From Bacteroidales bacterium (GTDB lineage: Bacteria; Bacteroidota; Bacteroidia; Bacteroidales; UBA932), in assembly GCA_017439305.1 (NCBI GenBank), contig JAFSJK010000088.1, forward strand, positions 52,219-116,218: a stretch of DNA of 64,000 bases. Direction: 5' to 3'. The notes under the pieces are model-generated. The model was not told the origin of the DNA and ran no database searches. It was given only the letters and a program-made list of their open reading frames with translations. A program made the position numbers and the translations under genes. Position 1 is the first letter of the stretch. The number at the start of each line of letters is the position of its first letter. Below are positions 7,840 to 16,730 of the stretch, one piece after another.

Positions 7840-8349
7840 ATGGAAATCACCCTGGAGCAGTTGCTCGAGGCCCGCGACAGGCGGTACGCGAAGCAACTCG
7901 CGCTTGTGAAAGAGTGGCCCGACAAGACCCTGGTCTCCATGACCGTGGTCTTGCCGGGCCCTGTCAAGCGTGACGCCCGTTCGCTGAAGGTGGCGGAAGC
8001 CGGCGTCAAGGCGGTCCAGGATGTCCTGTCTCCCGTCTATCGGGAACTGTTCGACCGGGAGACCGGTTTCGAGGGCTTTTTCATCGTGGACGGTCAGCTG
8101 CTGGATGTCAAGAAGGCTTGCTGCGAAATCGAGAACGAACATCCCTTCGGGCGCCTGATGGACCTGGATGTCCTGGAGCCGATAGGGGATACGGTTGTAC
8201 CCGTGAGCCGTGAAAGGGTGGGGGAAGCACCCCGCAAGTGCCTTCTTTGCGACCGGCCGGCGCGAGAGTGCATGCGGGCCCATACGCACCCTTTTGGTGA
8301 AATCGTCCAAACCATTGACAAAATCATCGGATTTGATATAAATCCGTAA
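7840..8349 (+). CDS. citX: Apo-citrate lyase phosphoribosyl-dephospho-CoA transferase
   Basis: CitX transfers the prosthetic group onto the acceptor serine of CitD. This 169-residue protein starts 2 bases after citF and has the CitX pattern: LEARDRRYAKQ near the N-terminus, PGPVKRD, and the nucleotidyltransferase-like motif HPFGRLMDLDVL near residues 102-113. The C-terminus has CLLCDRPARECMRAHTH, the usual cysteine and histidine cluster. In several bacteria CitX is fused to CitG. Here it stands alone, and CitG is fused to CitC in the next gene. Confidence 0.93.
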   Translation: MEITLEQLLEARDRRYAKQLALVKEWPDKTLVSMTVVLPGPVKRDARSLKVAEAGVKAVQDVLSPVYRELFDRETGFEGFFIVDGQLLDVKKACCEIENEHPFGRLMDLDVLEPIGDTVVPVSRERVGEAPRKCLLCDRPARECMRAHTHPFGEIVQTIDKIIGFDINP

Positions 8350-8438
8350 CAAAACCTTGGGAAATCGGTTTTAAATCCCTACCTTCGTGTCGTTAAATCA
8401 ATCTGAGGTGGAACCGGGAGTATTGGAAAGCCTGCAGG

Positions 8439-10199
8439 ATGATGGAACCATTTGAAAGGATCGACATACAGGAACTGCCTTTGAGCGTTCCGGCATTCCG
8501 CCGCCAGGTGGAGGACTTCCTCGGGAGAAACGGTCTCCGGCTCGAGGAGGTCGATTTGTATATGGCGGTCCTCTCCGATGACGGCAAGATCCTGGCCGGC
8601 GGCGGACTTTTCCGCGACATCATCAAGTGCATTGCCGTATCCGGAGCCGCCCGCTCCCTGGGACTCTCCGTTCCCCTGGTCTCCCGGCTGGTTTCCGTGG
8701 CCGCCGAAAGAGGTTTCACGAATGTCAAGGTCTTCACCAAGCCGGAGAACCGGGCTGTCTTTGAAAGCCTGGGATTCCGGGTCCTGGCCGAAGCGCCCAA
8801 GGCCATCCTGATGGAGAACGGCAGGGGACTGGAAGACTATTGCCAGTATTTGCGCGGACACCGCGCGGATGGTGTCATCGTCATGAACGCCAATCCTTTC
8901 ACGCTCGGACACAGGTATCTCGTCGAGCAGGCTGCCTCTCAGGGCAGGCTCGCCGTCATTCCCGTACGGGAGGATGCTTCGCGCTTCCCTTATGCGGAGC
9001 GCGTCTCCATGGTCCGCCAGGGCTGCGAAGACTTGTCCGATATCGTGGAAGGATCTGACTATCAGATTTCTGCCGCTACTTTTCCTACATACTTCCTGAA
9101 AAACCTGTCCGACGCAGCGGAAACCCAGATGCGTCTGGACATCGACCTCTTCGGCCGACACATTGCTCCCGCCCTGGGAGCGACTGTCCGTTTCGTGGGC
9201 AGCGAACCGTCCGATGCCTTGACGGCGCGGTATAACGCGTTAATGAAGGAACTTCTTCCTTCTTATGGCATAAGGGTGGTGGAAGTGAAGCGCCTGAAAG
9301 GATCAAACGGCCGTTTTGTCACCGCCTCCCGGGTGCGGGAATTGCTTGACCTGGGCCGCTTTGCCGCTGCCAGGGACCTGACTCCTTCATCGACCTGGCC
9401 CTACCTGATGGCCGACCTGGCGGAGCGGGCGCTCCGGATGGAGCTGGATGCGCCGCTGAAGCCCGGACTGGTGGGGCCGGATTCCACCGGTGCCCATGCC
9501 GACATGGACTACGCACTGATGCGGAAGAGTATCGCTTCCATCCGTCCTTTCTTCCCGCGCATGGCCCTGGCTTCCTCCCCGGCTGAACTCCGGCAGCTCG
9601 GCATCGACGCGGAGGCTGCGATGCTGGCGGCGACCGGTGGGGTGAATTGCCACCGCGGGGCCATCTTCGCGCTGGGTATTTCCCTTTCCGTCTTCCGGCG
9701 TCGAATGGAAGTAATTGGAAATAAGTTACTTATGTGGAAATGCCTAGTCCAAACTTCCCGGGTAATTTTGGATAACTCGTTGACAGATAATCAAATGCAT
9801 TCGACGGCTTTGTCGCACGGGGCGGCTGTCGTGCAAAAATATGGTGTCAAAGGAGCCAAAACGACAGCCCTGGAGGGCTACGCGGACCTGTTCCGTTTCT
9901 GGCAGCCTTTTTATTCCAAGATAAAGAGGCAACCTTTTGCGCTTCAGCGGACCCTTGTTTTCCTGATAGCCTCCCTGGACGATACCTGCTTGATTCACCG
10001 GGTGGGATATGAACGGTCCGAGGAGTTTCGTAACGAAGCTGCGGACGTTCTCGGTGAGATTGCCCATGGTGCCGATTACGGTAAGACGGAATCACTCCTG
10101 AAAGACCTGTGTATGCGTTATGCCCGGGAAGGCGCTTCTCCCGGCGGGGCTGCGGATATGCTGGCCCTGACCGTTTTCATGGATTCCTTACTCTCTTAA
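8439..10199 (+). CDS. citC/citG: CitC-CitG fusion: citrate lyase ligase / triphosphoribosyl-dephospho-CoA synthase
   Basis: The 586 residues combine two activities needed to make active citrate lyase. Residues 1-130 are an acetyltransferase-like domain. Residues 140-310 are the CitC nucleotidyltransferase domain, with NANPFTLGH at 150-158 and VTASRVRELL near 295. CitC acetylates the CitD arm using acetate and ATP. From about residue 325 CitG begins (ERALRMELDAPLKPGLV, STGAHADMDY, GGVNCHRGAIFALG). CitG makes the prosthetic-group precursor from dephospho-CoA and ATP. The usual GARGEA motif reads GAKTTA at 472-477, and the DNA around 9690-9960 is AT-richer than its flanks. An 89-base gap separates the gene from citX. 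Confidence 0.9.
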   Translation: MMEPFERIDIQELPLSVPAFRRQVEDFLGRNGLRLEEVDLYMAVLSDDGKILAGGGLFRDIIKCIAVSGAARSLGLSVPLVSRLVSVAAERGFTNVKVFTKPENRAVFESLGFRVLAEAPKAILMENGRGLEDYCQYLRGHRADGVIVMNANPFTLGHRYLVEQAASQGRLAVIPVREDASRFPYAERVSMVRQGCEDLSDIVEGSDYQISAATFPTYFLKNLSDAAETQMRLDIDLFGRHIAPALGATVRFVGSEPSDALTARYNALMKELLPSYGIRVVEVKRLKGSNGRFVTASRVRELLDLGRFAAARDLTPSSTWPYLMADLAERALRMELDAPLKPGLVGPDSTGAHADMDYALMRKSIASIRPFFPRMALASSPAELRQLGIDAEAAMLAATGGVNCHRGAIFALGISLSVFRRRMEVIGNKLLMWKCLVQTSRVILDNSLTDNQMHSTALSHGAAVVQKYGVKGAKTTALEGYADLFRFWQPFYSKIKRQPFALQRTLVFLIASLDDTCLIHRVGYERSEEFRNEAADVLGEIAHGADYGKTESLLKDLCMRYAREGASPGGAADMLALTVFMDSLLS

Positions 10200-10229
10200 T
10201 ACTTTAACTATTTAAACCAAACAATCATT

Positions 10230-12470
10230 ATGGTAGAACTGATTCCTCACGGTGTGTATCTCCTGGACGGGAAGACGATCGTCTCCGACCCGACAGGATT
10301 GCCGTCTCCGGACGAGTCCCGCGAAAACACCATCACCTACGGAATCCTCCGCGCCCATGACGTCGACGGCGGCAAGGGCAAGAAGATGCGCATCCGCTTT
10401 GATGCGATGGTATCTCACGACATCACGTACGTGGGCATTATCCAGACTGCCCGTGCGAGCGGCCTGGAGAAGTTCCCACTGCCGTACGCGATGACCAATT
10501 GCCACAACTCCCTCTGCGCTGTGGGCGGTACCATCAACGAGGACGACCACGTGTTCGGCCTCTCCGCCGCGAAGAAGTACGGCGGTATCTATGTTCCTGC
10601 CAACCAGGCTGTTATCCACCAGTATGCCCGCGAGGCCCTCACCGCTTGCGGCAACATGATCCTCGGCTCCGACTCCCACACGCGCTACGGCTCGCTGGGT
10701 AACATGGGCGTGGGCGAAGGCGGCGGCGAGCTGGTGAAGCAGCTCCTCCGCAACACTTGGGACATCAATGCTCCCGAGGTCGTCCTCGTCTGGCTGGAAG
10801 GCAAGCCGCGCCACGGTGTTGGCCCGCACGATGTGGCCATCTCCCTGGTGAAGGCTGTGTTCGAGAGCGGTTTCGTGAAGAACAAGGTGCTCGAATTCGC
10901 CGGCCCCGGCGTCAAGGAACTGCCCATCGACTTCCGTAACGGCATCGACGTGATGACCACCGAGACCACCTGCCTCAGCTCCATTTGGATTACCGACGAG
11001 ACGGTCAAGGAGTACTTCGAACTCCACGAGCGTCCGGAGGCTTACAAGAAGCTCGAGCCCGGCAAGGTCGCGTATTACGACAGCATGATCCGCATCGACC
11101 TGTCCAAGCAGGAGTGCATGATCGCCCTGCCGTTCCACCCGTCCAACGCCTACACGATCCACGAACTCCAGGCCCGTCCGGTCGAAATCCTCAAAAGCAT
11201 CGAGGACGACGCCCGCAAGCGTTTCGGCGACAAGATCCAGATTGACCTCGTTTCCAAGGTCAAGGATGGCAAACTCGTTGCTGACCAGGCCCTTATCGCC
11301 GGCTGCTCCGGCGGTACCTACGACAATCTCTCCGAGGCTGCGACCATCCTGAAGGGCAAGTCCATCGGCAATGACTACTTCACGATGAGCTGCTATCCGC
11401 AGTCCACCCCGGTGTACCTCGCCACTACCCGCAACCACATCGCCGAGGAACTCCTCGAGGCCGGCGTGGTGATCAAGCCCGCTTTCTGCGGCCCTTGCTT
11501 CGGTGCCGGCGACGTGCCCGCCAACAACGGTTTCTCCATCCGCCACACCACCCGTAACTTCCCGAACCGCGAAGGTTCCAAGCCGGGCCAGGGCCAGATT
11601 TCCCTCGTGTCCCTGATGGACGCCCGTTCCATCGCCGCGACCGCTGCCAACGGTGGCGTCATCACTGCTGCGACGGACATCGAATATGAGGACACCCACA
11701 AGCCTTACACCTTCGACGATCGCATCTACAAGAGCCGCATCTACAACGGCTACGGCAAGGCCGACCTTTCCGTCGAGCTCCGGTACGGTCCGAACATCAA
11801 GGACTGGCCCACGATGTATCCGATGGAGGAGAACATGCTCGTGGAACTCGCCGCCGTCATCCACGACCCGGTGACCACCACTGACGAGCTCATCCCTTCC
11901 GGCGAGACCTCCAGCTACCGTTCCAACCCGCTTAAGCTCAGCGAGTTCGCCCTCAGCCGCCGCGTTCCTGAATATGTCGGCCTTTCCAAGCGGATCCAGG
12001 CCCAGGATCTCGAGCGCCGTGCTGGCAACGTGCCTGCGAATGTCGCCGAGGCGCTGAAGAAGGTCGGTGCTTCCGCCTCCGACACTTCCTTCGGTTCCTG
12101 CGTTTTCGCCAACAAGCCCGGTGACGGTTCCGCCCGCGAGCAGGCCGCTTCCTGCCAGAAGGTGCTCGGCGGCGACGCCAACATCTGCTACGAGTACGCC
12201 ACCAAGCGCTATCGTTCCAACTGCATCAACTGGGGTATTGTCCCGTTCACGATCGCTCCGGAGACCGCCTTCGATTATGAGCCGGGCGACTTCGTGTTCG
12301 TTCCGGGAATCCGCAAGGCCATCCTCGCCGGCGCCGAGGAAATCGACGCCCAGGTAATCTCCAAGGCCGGCGTGAAGCCCATCCATCTCTATTTCCAGAA
12401 TCTCACTGCCGCCGAGCGGGAAATCCTCGCGGACGGCTGCCTTATGAACTACTACAAAAACCGCAAATAA
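10230..12470 (+). CDS. Aconitase-family hydratase (YbhJ type)
   Basis: This 746-residue aconitase-superfamily protein has the three iron-sulfur ligands: one cysteine in AGCSGGTYDN and two in CGPCFGAGD. Other aconitase-fold segments are SHDITYVGIIQTARASG, MTNCHNS, GSDSHTRYGSLGNMGVGEGG, TRNFPNREGSKPG and, near the C-terminus, SNCINWGIVPF. It resembles the group annotated simply as hydratase (E. coli YbhJ and clostridial proteins) more than classical AcnA/AcnB or the mitochondrial-like Bacteroides enzyme. Placed between citrate lyase genes and isocitrate dehydrogenase, with 4 bases to the latter, it probably interconverts citrate and isocitrate. That activity is inferred from context. Confidence 0.85.
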   Translation: MVELIPHGVYLLDGKTIVSDPTGLPSPDESRENTITYGILRAHDVDGGKGKKMRIRFDAMVSHDITYVGIIQTARASGLEKFPLPYAMTNCHNSLCAVGGTINEDDHVFGLSAAKKYGGIYVPANQAVIHQYAREALTACGNMILGSDSHTRYGSLGNMGVGEGGGELVKQLLRNTWDINAPEVVLVWLEGKPRHGVGPHDVAISLVKAVFESGFVKNKVLEFAGPGVKELPIDFRNGIDVMTTETTCLSSIWITDETVKEYFELHERPEAYKKLEPGKVAYYDSMIRIDLSKQECMIALPFHPSNAYTIHELQARPVEILKSIEDDARKRFGDKIQIDLVSKVKDGKLVADQALIAGCSGGTYDNLSEAATILKGKSIGNDYFTMSCYPQSTPVYLATTRNHIAEELLEAGVVIKPAFCGPCFGAGDVPANNGFSIRHTTRNFPNREGSKPGQGQISLVSLMDARSIAATAANGGVITAATDIEYEDTHKPYTFDDRIYKSRIYNGYGKADLSVELRYGPNIKDWPTMYPMEENMLVELAAVIHDPVTTTDELIPSGETSSYRSNPLKLSEFALSRRVPEYVGLSKRIQAQDLERRAGNVPANVAEALKKVGASASDTSFGSCVFANKPGDGSAREQAASCQKVLGGDANICYEYATKRYRSNCINWGIVPFTIAPETAFDYEPGDFVFVPGIRKAILAGAEEIDAQVISKAGVKPIHLYFQNLTAAEREILADGCLMNYYKNRK

Positions 12471-12474
12471 AGCC

Positions 12475-13686
12475 ATGGAAAAAATCAAAATGACCACCCC
12501 GCTCGTCGAAATGGACGGCGATGAAATGACCCGAATCCTTTGGAAGATGATCAAGGATGAACTCATCCTCCCGTTCGTCGACCTCAAGACCGAATACTAT
12601 GACCTCGGCCTGCCGAACCGCGACAAGACCGCCGACCTGGTGACGATCGACTCCGCCCTCGCCACCAAGCGTCTGGGTGTCGCCGTCAAGTGCGCGACCA
12701 TCACGCCGAACGTGCAGCGCATGAGCGAGTACAACCTCCACGAGATGTGGAAGAGCCCGAACGGCACCATCCGTGCCATGCTGGACGGCACCGTGTTCCG
12801 TGCTCCGATCACCATCCCTTCCATCCATCCGGCCGTGAAGTTCTGGAAGAAGCCCATCACCATCGCCCGTCATGCCTATGGCGACGTCTACCGTGATGTC
12901 GAGATCCAGACCACTGAGCCCGGTGTCGCGAAGCTCGTCTTCGAAGGCGTTTCCGGCAAGCGTGAGGAAATGGTCATCCATGAGTTCAAGGGCCCCGGCG
13001 TCATCGAGGGTATGCACAACACCGATGATTCCATCCGCAGTTTCGCCCACGCCTGCTTCAAGTATGCGCTGGATGTGAAGCAGACCCTGTGGTTCGCCAC
13101 CAAGGATACCATCTCCAAGAAGTACGACGGCCGCTTCAAGGCCATCTTCGAGGAAGTGTACCAGGAGTACAAGGACCAGTTCGAGGCCGCCGGCATCGAG
13201 TATTTCTACACCCTGATCGACGACGCCGTCGCCCGCGTAATGCGTTCCGAGGGCGGTTTCATCTGGGCCTGCAAGAACTACGACGGTGACGTGATGTCCG
13301 ACATGGTCTCCACCGCCTTCGGTTCCCTGGCCATGATGACCTCTGTCCTGGTGAGCCCGGACGGCAAGTACGAGTACGAGGCCGCCCACGGCACCGTGAC
13401 CCGTCACTACTACAAGTATCTGAAGGGTGAGGAAACCTCCACCAACCCGATGGCCACGATCTTCGCCTGGAGCGGCGCCTTCCGCAAGCGCGGTGAGATG
13501 GACAACCTCCCGGAGCTTATCAATTACGCCAACCAGCTCGAGGCCGCCTGCTTCGACACGCTGAACGAGGGTTTGACCTCCAAGGACCTCGTGAACCTCA
13601 TGGAAGGTATCACGCCGAAGTCCCTGACTTCCCTCGAGTTCCTCCGCGCCATCCGCGAGCGTCTCGCCAAGCGCCTGGGTGCGTAA
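12475..13686 (+). CDS. icd: NADP-dependent isocitrate dehydrogenase (eukaryotic-type homodimer)
   Basis: This enzyme decarboxylates isocitrate to 2-oxoglutarate. The 403 residues match the eukaryote-like type II subfamily: VEMDGDEMTRILW at the start, KCATITPNVQRM, KSPNGTIRAMLDGTVFRAPI for substrate binding, and YDGDVMSDMVSTAFGSLAMM with the metal-binding aspartates. EAAHGTVTRHY is the cofactor loop, where His and Arg favour NADP. It follows the hydratase by 4 bases and ends at a strong terminator, so hydratase and dehydrogenase form a citrate-to-2-oxoglutarate unit behind the lyase genes. Confidence 0.96.
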   Translation: MEKIKMTTPLVEMDGDEMTRILWKMIKDELILPFVDLKTEYYDLGLPNRDKTADLVTIDSALATKRLGVAVKCATITPNVQRMSEYNLHEMWKSPNGTIRAMLDGTVFRAPITIPSIHPAVKFWKKPITIARHAYGDVYRDVEIQTTEPGVAKLVFEGVSGKREEMVIHEFKGPGVIEGMHNTDDSIRSFAHACFKYALDVKQTLWFATKDTISKKYDGRFKAIFEEVYQEYKDQFEAAGIEYFYTLIDDAVARVMRSEGGFIWACKNYDGDVMSDMVSTAFGSLAMMTSVLVSPDGKYEYEAAHGTVTRHYYKYLKGEETSTNPMATIFAWSGAFRKRGEMDNLPELINYANQLEAACFDTLNEGLTSKDLVNLMEGITPKSLTSLEFLRAIRERLAKRLGA

Positions 13687-13704
13687 GAGAATCCTTCAAT
13701 AACG

Positions 13705-13736
13705 AAAAAAAGGCTGGTTTCTACCAGCCTTTTTTT
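13705..13736. terminator. Bidirectional rho-independent terminator
   Basis: AGGCTGGT (13711-13718) and ACCAGCCT (13723-13730) pair around a 4-base loop, with an A-run before and a T-run after, so it works on both strands. It closes the icd operon and overlaps the last codons of the convergent dehydrogenase gene. Confidence 0.9.
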
Positions 13737-14647
13737 ATGTTTTCTGCCATCTCGTGTGCGAGACGGGCCCGCGCTTCGACACTGTACCAGGCGATGTGGG
13801 GGGAGAGGAGGATCCGTTCAGGATGCTTCGCGTTCAGATAGGGATGGTCCAGGGCGACCGGTTCCTTCTGGTACACATCGATGCCGATTCCCGCAATCCT
13901 GCCTTCGTCGACCGCTCGGACGAGGTCGGCTTCCACAGCGATGCCACCGCGGCCTGTGTTAACGATGAAAGCGGTCGGTTTCATCTTGCAAAGTCCTTCA
14001 TAATCAATGAGTTCCGCCGTGCGCTCATTGTAGGGCGCATGGATGCTGATGACGTCGGATTCTTTCAGGAGTTCATCCAGCGAAACACACGGATAGTCCT
14101 TGCAGTGCCCTGTGCCGGAGGTGGAGTAGTAGATGACTTTCATCCCGAACGCGGTGCCGATGGCTGCGACCTTCTGGCCGATGGCGCCCATGCCCACGAT
14201 GCCGAGGGTTTTCCCGGCGATCTCCGTGAAGGGATGGTCCGCATCGACGTGGATGCTGCCCGCGCTGTAGCGGCCGTCCCGTGCATACGCGTTATAATGG
14301 AATGCCAGGCCGGCGAGGTTGAGGATGTGCATCCAGGCAATCTGGGCGACGGAGTCCGTGGAATAGCCGGCTACGTTCCGGACGATGACGCCCCGTTCGT
14401 CACATAGCTTCGTGTCAATGTTGTTGATGCCGGTTCCCGCCTCGCAGATGAGCCGTACCTTCGGACAGGCGTCCAGAAAGGCTTGGTTGACAATCACTTT
14501 GTTCAGGAGGACGACATCGGCATCCGCTGCGCGGACGCGGGCTTCTTCGGCCGTGGAGGAAGGGTAACAGGTGAATTCGCCGAGGGCGGCGATTTCCGCC
14601 ATGGAGGCGTCGCCCATCGTGGCGGCATCGAGAAAAACGATTTTCAT
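13721..14647 (-). CDS. D-2-hydroxyacid dehydrogenase (NAD-dependent)
   Basis: The 308-residue protein belongs to the D-isomer hydroxyacid dehydrogenases (hydroxypyruvate reductase or lactate dehydrogenase-like). It shows CEAGTGINNID, the NAD-binding GIVGMGAIGQKVA near residue 145, the catalytic arginine in VNTGRGGIAVEADL, the glutamate in DVYQKEPVALDHP and the histidine in LSPHIAWYS. I place the start at MKIVFLDA (14647), because the 25 codons upstream lie in the AT-rich promoter zone and do not look coding. The substrate cannot be told from sequence. The gene is divergent from the hypothetical gene at 14715. Confidence 0.88.
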   Translation of the reverse strand: MKIVFLDAATMGDASMAEIAALGEFTCYPSSTAEEARVRAADADVVLLNKVIVNQAFLDACPKVRLICEAGTGINNIDTKLCDERGVIVRNVAGYSTDSVAQIAWMHILNLAGLAFHYNAYARDGRYSAGSIHVDADHPFTEIAGKTLGIVGMGAIGQKVAAIGTAFGMKVIYYSTSGTGHCKDYPCVSLDELLKESDVISIHAPYNERTAELIDYEGLCKMKPTAFIVNTGRGGIAVEADLVRAVDEGRIAGIGIDVYQKEPVALDHPYLNAKHPERILLSPHIAWYSVEARARLAHEMAENIKKGW

Positions 14648-14714
14648 GTCGGTCAGTGTTAGTGATACAAATTTAGAATAATATTTGTATATTTGAAAAA
14701 TCAACCGCATACGG

Positions 14715-15260
14715 ATGGACACGAAACAGGCATATCTTACCCTGGTTCAGGAACTGAAAAAGCAGCTGGACGCCGAGATGCCGCTGGCCAAGGAGGCCGA
14801 CGACACCCTGGTCGCCAAGCAGTTGCTCTCGGCTCCCGGCGAGGCGGCCGCCTTGTTCGATGTCCCCATCGACGGGTATGTGGACCGGATTGCGAAGGAA
14901 GTGGAAGCTGAAGCGTTCAATGCAGGGAAATACATGGTCTCCCTGTACCAGACCGATGATGAAGCGGCCCTTTGCGACGCCATCGCCGATCTCGCCTTCG
15001 CCCAGATCCAGCGGAAGGCTGTCGTCAAAAAGGCCAAGCCGGCGGGGGAGTATGAGAATGCCGTCGCCTTCGTCTTGGGACTGTACACTTGCTTCGTCAT
15101 TCTGCACAGTGGTTTCAAGGCGGAAGACTTTACCCGGCTGCACAAGCGTGCCGTGTACAATTTCTATCTGAATCACAGTTCCCGGCAGATCCGTCGGGTC
15201 TATGATCTCGGCTGGGAAGGCAAATACGCCCCCCGGTCGATTTTTTATCCTTTAGGGTGA
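14715..15260 (+). CDS. Hypothetical protein, no recognised domain
   Basis: This 181-residue soluble protein is largely helical, with an acidic first half and a more basic C-terminus (LHKRAVYNFYLNHSSRQIRRVYDLGWEG). There is no signal peptide, and the only hydrophobic stretch (NAVAFVLGLYTCFVILHSG) is too polar at its flanks to call a membrane segment with confidence. A TATATTTG -7 element lies at 14688-14695, 20 bases before the start. Codon usage matches the neighbours. It is probably a lineage-specific Bacteroidales protein of unknown role. Confidence 0.75.
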   Translation: MDTKQAYLTLVQELKKQLDAEMPLAKEADDTLVAKQLLSAPGEAAALFDVPIDGYVDRIAKEVEAEAFNAGKYMVSLYQTDDEAALCDAIADLAFAQIQRKAVVKKAKPAGEYENAVAFVLGLYTCFVILHSGFKAEDFTRLHKRAVYNFYLNHSSRQIRRVYDLGWEGKYAPRSIFYPLG

Positions 15261-15306
15261 TTATTTGAAAATTATTGTTACCTTTGCATTCCCAAACGGG
15301 AACCAC

Positions 15307-15379
15307 GGGGTATTAGCTCAGTTGGTAGAGCGATAGGTTCGCAATCTATAGGTCAGGGGTTCGAATCCCCTATGCTCCA
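15307..15379 (+). tRNA. tRNA-Ala, anticodon CGC
   Basis: A 73-base cloverleaf: acceptor GGGGTAT with ATGCTCC, D-arm GCTC-AGTTGGTA-GAGC, anticodon loop TTCGCAA giving CGC, and T-arm AGGGG-TTCGAAT-CCCCT. The G3-U70 pair supports alanine. CCA is not encoded. A TACCTTTG -7 element is at 15279-15286. Confidence 0.96.
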
Positions 15380-15380
15380 C

Positions 15381-15411
15381 AAAAAAGCAGGCTGATTCAG
15401 CCTGCTTTTTT
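15381..15411 (+). terminator. Rho-independent terminator after tRNA-Ala(CGC)
   Basis: A-run plus GCAGGCTGA pairs with TCAGCCTGC plus a T-run, giving a perfect stem with a very short loop two bases after the tRNA. Confidence 0.88.
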
Positions 15412-15450
15412 CGTTGGATTTTATTATCTTGGGGACAAATTGAGAATGCC

Positions 15451-16650
15451 ATGAAGAGATTCCTGCTTGTCAGCGTGATTGCGTTCCTTTCCCTGGCTGC
15501 CCGTGCCGGTGATCGGGACTGCTGGGTGGAAACGATGACCCGTATCGCATCGCCGGTCTTGGAGAACCTGGCGGCCGGCACCTTGAAGGCCAATATGCCT
15601 TTCGAGTCCCTGTCGACCGATCCGCTCCGGAAGGAAGTATCCTATCTGGAGGCGTTCGGGCGCACGGTTTGCGGCATCGCTCCCTGGTTGGAACTGGGGC
15701 CGGACGAAACGCCGGAAGGGCAACTTCGCGCGAAATATATTGAATTGACTGTCAGGGCGCTGCAACAAGCCGTGGATCCGGAGTCGCCGGACCATCTGGT
15801 GTTTGACAACCGCCATACCCAGCCGCTGGTCGATGCAGCTTTCCTGGCCGAGGGCATCCTGCGGGCTCCGGTGCAGATCTGGGGCCGGCTGGACCCGGTG
15901 ACGAAGGACCGTCTTATCCATGAATGGAAGGTTTCCCGGAGCATTAAGCCTTTCGAGAGCAACTGGCTGCTGTTCGCCTCCATCATTGAGGCGGCCTTGC
16001 TGGAGTTTACGGGCGAATGCGACTTCGAGCGGCTGTATGACGGAGTCATCCGTTTCCGCGATGCTTGGTACAAGGGGGATGCCTGGTACGGCGACGGCCG
16101 GGATTTCCATCTGGACTATTACAACAGCCTGGTCATCCATCCAATGCTTACGGAAGTGCTTCAGTTCCTGGACAATCATCATCTTCCAGCCGCGGATTTC
16201 CTGCCGGAGCAGCAACGGCGTATTGGCCGTTTCGCTGCCCAGTTGGAGCGGATGATTTCGCCGGAAGGGACCTATCCGGTCATCGGCCGTTCCATCGCTT
16301 ATCGGTTCGGCTCTTTCCACGCTTTGTCCGACGCGGCGCTGCTGCATCTTCTTCCGGAGGATGTAGATCCTGCCCAGGTCCGATGCGCTTTGACTGCGGT
16401 CATCCGACGGCAAGCTGCCGCCCCCGGAACCTTCGATGAGAACGGCTGGCTCAAGGTCGGATTCGCCGGCAGCCAGCTCCGGATGGGGGAGGAGTATATC
16501 AATACGGGAAGCGTGTACCTGTGCATGGCGGTTTTCCTTCCGCTCGGCCTGCCGGAAACCGATCCGTTCTGGAGCCGGCCGGATGCCGACTGGACTTCCA
16601 GGAAGGCCTGGAACGGGGTGGATGTGGGCGCTGACCACGCCATCCGGTAG
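15451..16650 (+). CDS. Exported DUF2264 family protein
   Basis: The 399-residue protein has a signal peptide (MKRFLLVSVIAFLSLAARA) and then a DUF2264 domain spanning nearly the whole chain. Typical stretches are YLEAFGRTVCGIAPWLE near residue 67, FDNRHTQPLVDAAFLAEGI, NNWLLFASIIEAAL-like SNWLLFASIIEAALL, WYGDGRDFHLDYYNSLVIHPML and PVIGRSIAYRFGSFHAL. DUF2264 proteins have an alpha/alpha toroid fold and are suspected of acting on plant or host polysaccharides. The periplasmic location fits, but no substrate is known. No glycan-utilisation genes lie beside it. Confidence 0.88.
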   Translation: MKRFLLVSVIAFLSLAARAGDRDCWVETMTRIASPVLENLAAGTLKANMPFESLSTDPLRKEVSYLEAFGRTVCGIAPWLELGPDETPEGQLRAKYIELTVRALQQAVDPESPDHLVFDNRHTQPLVDAAFLAEGILRAPVQIWGRLDPVTKDRLIHEWKVSRSIKPFESNWLLFASIIEAALLEFTGECDFERLYDGVIRFRDAWYKGDAWYGDGRDFHLDYYNSLVIHPMLTEVLQFLDNHHLPAADFLPEQQRRIGRFAAQLERMISPEGTYPVIGRSIAYRFGSFHALSDAALLHLLPEDVDPAQVRCALTAVIRRQAAAPGTFDENGWLKVGFAGSQLRMGEEYINTGSVYLCMAVFLPLGLPETDPFWSRPDADWTSRKAWNGVDVGADHAIR

Positions 16651-16697
16651 CCTGTACAGTCTTTTTTTCATTTTTCCTGCAAATTTTTCAAAAAAAG

Positions 16698-16728
16698 TTT
16701 GCAGGTTTCATTTTTGTTTGTACCTTTG
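16698..16728 (+). promoter_or_regulatory. Promoter of the ABC transporter/GntR operon
   Basis: TTTG (16698-16701), 19 bases, then TACCTTTG (16721-16728): an exact Bacteroidetes-type promoter. The predicted start of transcription falls in the palindrome that follows. Confidence 0.8.
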
Positions 16729-16730
16729 CG

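Noticed and set aside
10212-12587. Very long open frame on the minus strand opposite the hydratase gene
   Set aside because: It mirrors a gene with clear aconitase motifs on the other strand. GC-rich codon usage leaves the antisense frame open. The same applies to frames opposite citE/citF, glpA, ilvD and dsbD.
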